64,000 nucleotides of DNA from Phyto melanocephala (lineage: Eukaryota; Arthropoda; Insecta; Diptera; Rhinophoridae), in assembly GCA_941918925.1 (NCBI GenBank), contig OW799235.1:105851947-105915946 (forward strand). Direction: 5' to 3'. Under the pieces are notes generated by a model that saw only the letters and a list, made by a program, of their open reading frames with translations, was not told the DNA's origin and searched no databases. The translations under genes were made by a program, and so were the position numbers. This document shows, in pieces, positions 49,301 to 56,369 of this stretch. Each line of letters opens with the position of its first letter. Position 1 is the first letter of the stretch.

Positions 49301-52031
49301 GAACGGGAATTGTTTCTCTGGAAACAGTTTTAACATTGTTTTATTTATATCCTTTCACTTATATGCATGAGTTTTATGCATTTATTAGAATGAAGGGTTC
49401 ATTAATTTGATGATTACAGAAATGACGCCGTGTACAGGAATTTGTCAAATAAGCCTTCAATAAAACTAAAATATTTGATGAATACGGCAGATGATCTTAA
49501 ATAGCACGCTTATGTTTATATAATAAGTGATTTTACTTAAATTAAATCGCTTTGAAATCAGTTGAACCCCTCCCGTGATTACTTCTGAATTTTTTTAATA
49601 CCCTTTACCTTTGCTGCCATGGTATATATAGCTTTCTCATTCCGTTTGTAATTTGTTTTACTCAGATCTCTATATTATATTAATCTTGCAAATATCTGGG
49701 AATGAATCTCCATTGAAATGCTGCATAATCGCCCCATAACTTTATTAGATATGAGCAAATAAACGCGACTGCCTCTTTTCATATTTTACCACAAAAATCA
49801 AAAATTTTCAGCCCTGGATTAATTTATAGAGACTATTAGTAGGTAAAATTTATATGTCTCTAAGGGTATTCTTAATAATTTTTGGATAAATCGGATAAAT
49901 TGTTAAAAATAATGGGCCAATTTAAAGTGGTTGCATATCAGTCATATTTGTACTATTTCATATTATTTTATGCATGCATAAAAATTTTGTTAGTAATTTC
50001 CATACAAAAAAGTAATATGACTTTACACATTTGTTTCCTTTGTATAAGAAATTGTTTATGTTATACTTTTAACCATACTGTCTCTCAGAGAGAATTTCTT
50101 CGCTTCTCACCTCTCAGAGAGAGTATTTTCTATTTTCTTCTTTCCTGTATACATACAATTTTTAACAGCGTCATCTCTTTGTCTTCTTTCTTGTATTAAA
50201 TACATAATTTGTTAACAAAAGGTGTTCAAAGTCACTAGTCATATTAATATGAATTATATGACATAGTACAATATGAGAGTCTACTTTGAATTGGCCCAAT
50301 ATGACAGCATGCATGAATTTTTTAGAATTACATTACAGAAAATGTTAAATAGTGCAGTACTTAAATCACCAACCAAAGCTTATTCATAAACTAAATTATG
50401 TATGTATATACGTGATGAATTTATATCATTATGGATATTTTACTTATTATATAAATCTAAAAGATAAAGCAGACTCGTCATGATAACTGATTGGAAAGTG
50501 CATTGTCAAAATTTGTTTTTTGATTTTGTTATTAACAGGAAAATATTTGTATTAAGGTTTAAACAATTTATCTAAATAAATTTTTCAATAGTATTCTTTG
50601 AGGTCTGTAAACTTGCTTTGTATTCTGACAAAGTATAGTCAAATTGATGGTCCTATCGTATTATATGACACGCAAAAATTTTATTTTACGAAAATTGTCA
50701 CTACCTGTAATGTTTCGCAACTTTTTAAATTTACACGTTTAAAATACAGCTGCAACATGTAAATTCTCATTATGTGTTTTTAATTTCCTTAATAGTACAT
50801 AAAGATTGAATTTCACAGTTTAAATGAACGATAATTTACTACTCCCAACCTGTATACAAACTTTTATCCATACCTTTTAAAAGTCAGTTTAAGATTGATA
50901 GATTTTCTAATATTTACGTTTTTATAATTTTTAAAGAATTTTAACAGTTACACTTCATTTGTGTGTCATCTAAGCAAACAAATTGATAAGCTATCAGCGG
51001 AAATTCCGAGCTGGCGGCAAAAACTCCGCAACGTTTATAAGAATTTGGACAAAATAAAAGCTGAAATAAAATCATCAAAATATGCCAATTTTTTACAAAT
51101 TTATTTAAAGTATAAAAATTTGGAAATACAAAATTCAAAAAAAGCGTTAATTAACAAACACATAATAACAATTGACACTGAATTAAGTAAAAATTCAAAT
51201 TGGCTGCAAAAAACTTTTGAATTAGCGAGTCATGTTATTAAGAATAGCAGTCTTATTAATACACAACAAAGGTACCACTACGAACAATTAGAACGTCATC
51301 TTAGTAGTGCAACTAATACCACTAATGTCAAAGAACTTGGTATTGGAGAGAACTCACTAAATGGTATATATCCAACATCGAGCGACGAAGATGGTGACCA
51401 TATGCAAACATATAATGATACTGCAAATTTGGTAGATGAAATATCCTGCAGCAAACGTCTACATCTTAAGGAGTATGATTTGGATGATTTAGATGATGAG
51501 ATGAATGGTATTAGCACGGATGATGATGGCGACGATTATGGGGTTACTGATATGCATACAACATTTAAAATGCCTGCAAAGAGACCTCGAAACCTTAATG
51601 AAACTCATATTTTAGGCGATGATCGAGATATAGCAAACGGTAATGCCACATTTTATATGGGACCTTCGACGTCATCTTCATTACCGACTAAAACAAAAAA
51701 TAGCAAAGTCTTAACGGCAAATAAAACAAATATAGTTTCCTATATAACATCGGATCAAATCGTCAAATCATCTAATGCAGATCAATTAAAAAATGGTGTG
51801 TTGTATATTTACATAATTTTAAAAAAAATATTTTTCTTGTTATTAATGGGGTATTTTTCGTTTTAGTTCTTATGAAATCTAAAAAATTTACACATAGTAC
51901 TCTTAGGACAGTGGCTGTCGGTCTTCAAAAGGAAAATAAAAAATTCAGCCCGAACCGCGTCAGGAAAAGTCCTCGCTCAGCTGTTACTAAAGGTAAAATA
52001 TTTTAGATGCTGTTAAAATAAATTATATTTA

Positions 52032-52093
<62 letters not shown>

Positions 52094-52224
52094 TATTTTT
52101 AGTTATTAATACAGCTGCTTCCAGTTTTGTTAAACAACGTCAAGCAGCACGTTTAGCTAACAGCAGTACTGATGCTCCTGTTATCCGAATAAACAGAGCT
52201 GCTTCACTTAGAGTAAAAAAATAA
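37387..52224 (+). CDS. Klp67A: Kinesin-8 motor Klp67A (6 exons, 823 aa, 11-kb intron)
   Basis: Exons 37387-37688, 37763-38471, 39453-39806, 50937-51795, 51867-51992 and 52103-52224; GT-AG throughout, with phases 2, 0, 0, 1, 1 matching. Kinesin-8 motors walk to microtubule plus ends and depolymerise them; fly KLP67A controls spindle length and chromosome alignment. The N-terminal motor is complete: [12 protein letters not shown]-loop GATGAGKT (residues 110-117), switch I NAESSRSH (218-225), switch II DLAGSE (251-256), [19 protein letters not shown], and neck [10 protein letters not shown] at the start of exon 3. Exon 4 (456-741) is coiled-coil then acidic and low-complexity. Exons 5-6 give a basic tail ending RAASLRVKK. 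Assignment of exons 4-6 to this gene is inference: exon 4 has no start codon, opens in phase 0 after an AG, and the summed length is close to the roughly 800 aa I recall for fly KLP67A. mRRF1 is nested on the opposite strand in intron 3. Confidence 0.88.
38926..39177. mobile_element. Short TIR element in Klp67A intron 2
   Basis: GATGGTCACAAGTTAAAAGG near 38928 is inverted as CCTTTCTACTTGTGACCATC near 39153-39172. About 250 bp, non-coding, inside the 981-bp intron 2. Borders approximate. Confidence 0.55.
40042..41270. repeat. Foldback-family variant (TATACCCGCCAACA start), interrupted by mariner
   Basis: Starts TATACCCGCCAACAAAAAAA, then TAGTCATTACGTTTGTAAT, CCCCATAAAGTATATA, and after the mariner insertion resumes TTCTGAATCAGGGTTTAAT, GTCCGTCCGTCTGTTG, and CGCCGACTTTAACGCC. 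It is the same variant as 44165-46524. Located in Klp67A intron 3. Confidence 0.65.
40138..40611 (+). mobile_element. Internally deleted mariner-like transposon
   Basis: 474 bp with ends AAGGGTCCGCCA and TGGCGGACACTT and TA duplicated outside. Removing it restores GTATATATTCTGAATCAGG, the uninterrupted motif of the sister repeat at 44265. The N-terminal piece [20 protein letters not shown] jumps to [15 protein letters not shown] and then to [20 protein letters not shown] and [12 protein letters not shown], the region of the second catalytic Asp. The DNA between the first two pieces is missing and stops are present. Confidence 0.85.
41310..41620 (+). pseudogene. Tc1-like transposase fragment in Klp67A intron 3
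   Basis: Reads [20 protein letters not shown], then [21 protein letters not shown], and after a stop and shift [16 protein letters not shown]. The order matches the second HTH and the W..V.WSDE region of Tc1 transposases, with a deletion between them. Confidence 0.65.
42080..42859 (-). CDS. mRRF1: Mitochondrial ribosome recycling factor (259 aa), nested gene
   Basis: Intronless frame of the RRF family, which releases ribosomal subunits from mRNA after termination, here in mitochondria. I start at the ATG at 42859 ([20 protein letters not shown]); the open frame runs further up to 42895 but without an ATG. The first 60 or so residues are basic, Ser/Thr-rich and lysine-rich, consistent with a mitochondrial presequence. 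The RRF fold follows: [20 protein letters not shown], the domain II beta region, then [36 protein letters not shown] (matching the bacterial IR.P.P.LTEERR box) and the long C-terminal helix ending [19 protein letters not shown]. It lies entirely inside Klp67A intron 3 on the opposite strand. TTTATT at about 42000-42005 is a candidate poly(A) signal read in reverse. Confidence 0.93.
   Translation of the reverse strand: MISTKISSLVGSNILFTKIFRALVKSEKNMFIPAVHKLQTTLFSTTNICYAKNKDKKKEKSSKKITKVEINETQLREIINYDALNNQMQKAVQQMKDDFIKHLSLRSTTGAIDTLRITVDGNEHELQELAQISRKNPKTIVVNMIAFPQTIPDVLRAIEKSGMNLNPQQDGTTLFIPIPKVTKEHRENLSKNAKSLFIKYRDSIKDIQNSNIKKLKKQLEISKDDMFAVQNQITAIADKYIAETDKILQAKQKELLGDS
43371..43955 (-). 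mobile_element. Degenerate mariner-like transposon, reverse copy
   Basis: Minus-strand translations include [40 protein letters not shown] and [16 protein letters not shown]. These correspond to the SDE.HF, VWCG...GIIGPYFF and FL...DVDDMWFQQD stretches of mariner-like transposases. Several stops and shifts. Ends GGGTGTCTTTTTTTAAA and TTTAAAAAAGGGTATTCG are imperfectly inverted. In Klp67A intron 3. Confidence 0.7.
44765..45620. repeat. Tandem array of about 287-bp units rich in CACGCCCAC
   Basis: GCCACGCCCACTTTTACGCC recurs near 44771, 45060 and 45347, with a diverged form near 45571. Between them lie CTCCCATATAACG, CTATTAATAAAGATTTTGGA and CTCATAAAACCGC. The last unit is shortened. Copies nearest each other are the most alike, as expected for tandem duplication inside the mobile repeat. 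Confidence 0.8.
45782..46380 (-). mobile_element. Internally deleted mariner-like transposon
   Basis: Ends AAGGGTGGTTAGATTTTAAG and inverse CTTAAAATTTAACCATCCTC with TA outside. The minus strand carries the transposase C-terminal signature as [20 protein letters not shown] residues in broken frames near 45905. About 0.6 kb, so most of the gene is gone. Confidence 0.62.
46595..46768. mobile_element. Snap-back MITE of about 174 bp
   Basis: The left arm CACGGTGCGTCTACCTGGAG is inverted as CTTCAGGTAGACGCACCGTG on the right. Arms of about 50 bp extend from TGTAGCATCAAAATA outward and to TATACCTTGG inward. In Klp67A intron 3. Confidence 0.7.
46884..47622. mobile_element. hAT-type element carrying a captured reptin fragment, copy 1
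   Basis: Begins CAAGGTCTATTAAATAAGG. The right end is shortened to GCATAGACCTTG by a small deletion relative to copy 2. The 8-bp target duplication TCTTTAAC is exact (46876-46883 and 47623-47630), which identifies an hAT insertion. The interior contains, on the minus strand, a piece of the reptin (RuvB-like 2) gene (47046-47281). Its right part (TTTTACACTAACAAAATGCC, CAGCTGTTTTTGACTA) resembles the interior of the CAAGGCGAATTCA MITEs, suggesting descent from that group. In Klp67A intron 3. Confidence 0.88.
47046..47281 (-). pseudogene. Captured 5' fragment of reptin (RuvB-like 2 AAA+ ATPase)
   Basis: Reptin is an AAA+ helicase-like subunit of INO80/Tip60 chromatin complexes. The fragment starts at an ATG (MADKDKIEV), loses roughly 20 codons at a junction that creates a stop, then continues [59 protein letters not shown] and [11 protein letters not shown]. 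Length and order match the N-terminal quarter of reptin from the initiator Met to just past Walker A. The P-loop is ruined: the expected GEPSTGKT reads CEPSNGKA. It cannot encode an active ATPase. The fragment is antisense to Klp67A transcription. Confidence 0.85.
47640..48017. mobile_element. hAT-type MITE with CAAGGCGAATTC start
   Basis: Starts CAAGGCGAATTCATACAGG, ends in a decayed inverse (ATATGCCTTG), and is flanked by the exact octamer GTATTGTG (47632-47639 and 48018-48025). Only 17 bp separate it from the reptin-carrying element to its left. Internal GAATTCGCTTTG and CAATTCGCCGTTG motifs suggest a composite history. Confidence 0.75.
48147..48395 (-). repeat. Foldback-like tail fragment
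   Basis: CCCTTCACATAGTGAAAAAG, ACCCCATAAAGTATATATTT and GTCTGACCGTCTATCCGTG in the family's reverse order. The head is absent. Confidence 0.6.
48396..49226 (-). mobile_element. Helentron-like repeat, reverse copy
   Basis: Reverse of 5001-8832: about two of the 118-bp units (TTTTTGGTCGCCCATAACAT, CACCTGGAATCAATAGTCC), then the TTTTTACCC-rich zone, then CTGTGCGATGATGAGTCAGT and GTCACGTTACTCTTTTATAT at the terminus. Most tandem units and the hairpin end are missing. In Klp67A intron 3. Confidence 0.55.
49914..50297. mobile_element. MITE with GGGCCAATT ends, copy 1
   Basis: GGGCCAATTTAAAGTGG at the left is inverted as CTACTTTGAATTGGCCC at the right, with AAT outside both ends. 384 bp and nearly identical to 58178-58565. 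The interior has inverted CTCTCAGAGAGAATTTCTTC / CTCAGAGAGAGTATTTTC motifs. No gene. Confidence 0.78.
50298..50936 (+). other. 3' part of Klp67A intron 3
   Basis: AT-rich intron sequence ending TTTATAATTTTTAAAG at the acceptor of exon 4. No additional exon was recognised. Confidence 0.4.
52036..52090. repeat. (AT)n microsatellite in Klp67A intron 5
   Basis: An uninterrupted TA dinucleotide run of about 40 bp with short imperfect flanks, inside the 110-bp intron between exons 5 and 6. Confidence 0.85.
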
Positions 52225-52375
52225 ACACCTACACAACACTATATAATTTATAACATATATTTTATAATTTAACTCCTTGTATATATTTAATAATTTTAAC
52301 ACAAATGGTTTTTATTTTAACTGATTAATAACAATGTCTGTTTTTTTACCAATATATGTATACTAGATCATATTA

Positions 52376-52915
52376 TTAGAAATTTTTGTAAAAATTGCTA
52401 CCAAATTCTTCACTTAATACGTTGATGTTTAGCGGTGATAATGACAATAAGCGGTAAAATATTGTTATACTGCCAAATAATATGTATGACAAAACTGCTA
52501 AGTGTATCAATAATAATACAGAATGAGCCAGTAGAACATTGGAAGATCCAAATAATGAAGTTGAGGATTGCACATTTGGTGCCTTACATAAATAGTTGAA
52601 ATCTTGTTTATTTATTGTAGAAGTTGAAGAAAGAAATGATGGTAACCTTTTCCATTTGTTGTTCTCTGGTGCTTTAGATGATATGTCAGCACCTGTTTCG
52701 TATAAAGCCTGTTTATCCTTTGTTCTATATTCGTTTCTGTTCGATGAAACAATATTTTGTGAAGATTCGTCTAATTCGGTTTCTTTGTGTATTTGTGTTT
52801 TCAATGCATATGGTAAAAACGTAAGATTTAAATTTTCATTAGCATTTTGAATCTCAATAGCTTTAGTAATAGTCAGAGGTATCACCAGTATTTGAATTAA
52901 TAGTATTAAATTCAT
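52376..52915 (-). CDS. Hypothetical secreted or single-pass membrane protein (179 aa)
   Basis: I do not recognise the family. The ATG at 52915 gives a hydrophobic N-terminus (MNLILLIQILVIPLTITKAI) that looks like a signal peptide with cleavage after about residue 20. A polar, Asn/Ser/Lys-rich stretch follows with candidate N-glycosylation sites (e.g. NLT). Near residues 124-153 is a strong hydrophobic segment (VLLAHSVLLLIHLAVLSYIL, FGSITIF) that could span a membrane. The tail is short (LLSLSPLNINVLSEEFGSNF). The open frame extends four codons upstream without an ATG. It is convergent with Klp67A, with about 150 bp between the stop codons. Intronless as far as seen; a small upstream exon cannot be excluded. 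A chance frame is possible, but its length in such AT-rich DNA and the signal-plus-TM layout favour a real gene. Confidence 0.6.
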   Translation of the reverse strand: MNLILLIQILVIPLTITKAIEIQNANENLNLTFLPYALKTQIHKETELDESSQNIVSSNRNEYRTKDKQALYETGADISSKAPENNKWKRLPSFLSSTSTINKQDFNYLCKAPNVQSSTSLFGSSNVLLAHSVLLLIHLAVLSYILFGSITIFYRLLSLSPLNINVLSEEFGSNFYKNF

Positions 52916-53986
52916 GTTAAGAAGCACCTCTTTACACTAATTTATATTCTTGGATATAATATTAGCTTTTATACTTGTAGAAAATGCTCAGTTCAGTGAT
53001 TTTTGACAAACAAATTGTCACTTATGTATTAAACAATTTTATGTAAATATTGAATTTAAGGTTCAGTAATTTTCAAAAGCATTTATGAACAATAGAAAAA
53101 CAAAGTTGCATATTATTTCAATAAATGTATAAGTTTTACAAATATGTAATAAAAAGAAAAAAATGTTTGTATGTACACCTCTTTTCTCTGTAACTACAAT
53201 TCATCTTATTTATAAAATTTTTTCACTTTTCATTTTTTTTTTACAACTTATTGCCTATTATATTCCTTCAACGAACAATATAATTTGAAATAATAACTTA
53301 TTTAAACTTTTAATTTAACTAAATATACAAAAACTGATATGCTCTTTAGTTAATACATGACAGAATTAATTTTAATTATTAAAATATATTTCAGAAGTTG
53401 TAAATGTTAATTTGCACTTAAAACAATATTAAAAAAATATCTCGTAATAAGTAATACAATATAAAATCTTTGTATTATCCAGCAAAGCGGTCCGGGTTAA
53501 GCTAGTATACAATAAATCAAAATGAAACTGGGACATTACTTAAAGCTTTTTTAAACATATGTATCCCGCACAAAACAGTTGTTACCAGCTGTCGAAATTA
53601 AATTAACTTGATTAGTTTTATTTTTTTAGAACTGCAAATATGAAACGGAATGTAGTTTTTAAGAACTTTACACGAATATCAAATAGATTTTTTCGACCTT
53701 CATTAATATGTTGTCCTATTTTTTTTATTTATAAAAACTTCTTTAAAGGTGCTGCCCAATGTGGTAGCGAAATATTCGATTATAATAAAATAATTTTTTA
53801 TATAAAAAACTGATCTCAAATTTGAAAAATTATAGATACATGTAGAATTTTAAAAATTTAAATGTAAAATATAAATTAAAATTTCTTTTTCAATTTCAAT
53901 TTATTTAATACAGTAATATCAAGCACTCAGGTCCAAAAAAACAATATTACAAGATAATAAGCCTGAGTAAAACTATTAAAAAAAAA
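52916..53986. other. Intergenic sequence
   Basis: AT-rich. AGCGGTCCGGGTTAAGCTAG at about 53485-53505 resembles a Helentron-type 3' end (GGGTTAA.CTAG, compare 8805-8815), but no body could be attached. No gene seen. Confidence 0.4.
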
Positions 53987-54259
53987 ACAAGTAACAGTGC
54001 TATATTCGGCCGTTCCGAATCTTATATACCCTTCACAACGTGTAGTCATGTAATAACAATTGTTTGTATCACCATTCATCTCATATAAAATACGTACATA
54101 CATGTAAAAAACATACCAAAAAAAAAAAATAAAAAAAAAATATATTAAAAAAAATAAAAAATATATTAAAAAAATAATAATAATAAAAAAATATATTAAA
54201 AATAAAAAAAATAAAAAAATTCCAAAAAAAATTAAAAATTTTTTAAAAAAATTAAAAAA
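53987..54259 (+). repeat. Foldback-like element, head only
   Basis: AACAAGTAACAGTGCTATAT, the palindrome as TTCGGCCGTTCCGAA, TATACCCTTCACAACGTGT, and an oligo-A block. Truncated where the next head begins. Confidence 0.65.
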
Positions 54260-54973
54260 AACGAGTAACAGTGCTATATTCGGCCGTGCCGAATCTTATA
54301 TACCCTTCACAACGTGTAGTCATGCAATAACAATTGTTTGTATCACCATTTATCCCATATAAAATACGTGCATACGTACACGTTAGAATAAATGTGGCAT
54401 CGAATCCCAGCTGAGCCAAAAAAATTTTATTTTATTTAATATATTTATATTTTATTATTTTTTTTTATATTTTTTTTAAATTTTTTTAAAAAATTTTTTT
54501 AAATTTTTTTTTAAATTTTGTTAAAATTTTTTTTTTGTAGTTTTTTTTATTATTTTTTTCTTATTTTTAATATTTTTTTTTTGTAATTTTTTTTGTTTGG
54601 TATGTTTTTTACATGTATCTATGTATGTATGTTGTTGTTGTAATTGTGAAAAAAAACGAGGTGGTCGTGGTTTTTTGCTCATATCTCAAAAAGTTATGGG
54701 GCGATTGTGCTGAATTTCAATAGCGATTCATTCCTGGATATTTCCAAGAGATTGATACCATAAACAGATCTGAGGAACATATAGTTGCTTCTAAAAGTTG
54801 ATTTCAACCAACACACGGACAGACGGACAGACGGTCAGGGCTTAATCGACTCCTCTATTCATAAGCTTTCAGAAAATATATACTTTATGGGGTCGGAAAT
54901 GAAAATTGTAAAAATTACAAACGGAATGACAAAGATATATATACCCTTGTGCACCACAGGTGAAGGGTATAAT

Positions 54974-55731
54974 CAAGGTCTATTAAATAAGGTCTGTTCA
55001 ACTAATCAGCTGATCGTTTTTTGCTCTCCTATGTTTACTACTCGAAGTTGTCAAAATTTGTTTACCTTTTTAGGGCGACATTTATGTTTTTCAATTTTAT
55101 GATTGATAATTTTTCAACTTATGATTTATATTTCCGAGCCGGACATGCTGATAAAAGGCGTTTCTGTACCCAAGGACTGAGCCACACCAACAGCTATAGC
55201 AGCCTTGCCATTACTTGGCTCACAGGCCAAGAAAATACAACGATTAGCTATTTTGCCTTCACGCACCATTTGTACAACACCAGCAGCGAAACGAGCATCT
55301 TTCTGGCCCAACAAACCTTGTGACGCTTCTTCAAGACATCGTCTAGACTTATATTTTATCTATATCAGCCATATTTTTAGCAAATATTTACTATTAACAC
55401 AATTTATTTTTGTTGTCTTGAAAAAATTGTTAAACAAAATGAAAACACAAAATTTAATAGGCGTTGGGCATATTCATACAGGTATATGCAACGGTGAATT
55501 TGCTGTGCTGCTCTCTGTCAAATACCTCATAAAAAATGATTTTTTATACATAGAGTTTGACAGTAACGTTTCCCATCAGATGGACTGATAATTTCACCTG
55601 GATGAATTTTTTGGTATTTTAGTAAGCTGTTTTTGACTACCTTAGAGTAATTTTACACTAACAAAATGCCCGTATATTTTTTTTTCTCTTTGTTTTTGTA
55701 GAGTTGCACAGACCTTATTTAATAGACCTTG
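54974..55731. mobile_element. hAT-type element carrying a captured reptin fragment, copy 2
   Basis: 758 bp with intact inverted ends of about 25 bp (CAAGGTCTATTAAATAAGG... and ...CCTTATTTAATAGACCTTG) and an exact 8-bp target duplication GGTATAAT (54966-54973 and 55732-55739). Nearly identical to 46884-47622 apart from small indels. It keeps the longer 3' edge of the reptin fragment and the full right end. It encodes no transposase and presumably depends on an hAT enzyme elsewhere. Confidence 0.92.
55132..55372 (-). pseudogene. Captured 5' fragment of reptin, second copy
   Basis: Same capture as at 47046-47281. This copy retains the SGSEI motif after TETPFISM, has SLGTETPF where copy 1 has SLCTETPF, carries an 8-bp deletion in the KKRAVSQGM region that shifts the frame, and has an early stop after MADIDKI. 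The damaged P-loop CEPSNGKA is shared with copy 1, so that damage or the capture predates the element's duplication. Confidence 0.85.
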
Positions 55732-56369
55732 GGTATAATAATAAAATATAAATAATATATTAAATAAAATAAAAAAAATTTTTTTGGCTCAGCTGGAATT
55801 CGATGCCACGTTTACTTTAAGCAGTATATATGTAGGTTTTTGTTGTAATTGTGAAAAAAACGAGGTGGTCGTGGTTTTTTTCTCATATCTCAGAAAGTTA
55901 TGGGGCGATTGTGCTGAATTTCAATAGCGATTCATTCCTGGATATTTCCAAGAGATTAATACCATATACAGATCTGAGGAACATATAGTTGCTTCTAAAA
56001 GTTGATTGCAACCAACAAACGGTCAGGGCTTATTCGACTCCTCTATTCATAAGCTTTCAGAAAATATATACTTTATGGGGTCGGAAAAGAAAATTGTAGA
56101 AATTATAAACGGAATGACAAAACTATATATACCCTTGTGCACCACAGGTGAAGGGTATAAGAAAATACAATACACAAAATATGTAAATATAAAATTTAAT
56201 ACAAATTAAGACTAATGGTTATTGTCTCCCCAGCCGCAAAAGAGAAGTGAATATATAATAAATAATGCCATATAGGCCCAATCAGCAGCATTTAATTTAA
56301 TCAAGAAACAAAACAAACTTCAAAAGAATTCAAAAAAAGTTAAATAGATACTGATAAGAATTCTAAAAG

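Larger units (their letters stand above)
54260..56160 (+). repeat. Foldback-like element, CACAGGTGAAGGG-tail subtype, split by an hAT element
   Basis: Head at 54260 (ACGAGTAACAGTGCTATAT) with a full arm to the tail at about 54970, then the hAT element, then from 55732 a second partial arm (GGCTCAGCTGGAATTCGATG to tail ACCACAGGTGAAGGGTATAA at 56160). The tail of the first arm supplied the GGTATAAT target site. Confidence 0.65.

Noticed and set aside
51296..51517. A 73-codon minus-strand frame
   Set aside because: Antisense of Klp67A exon 4.
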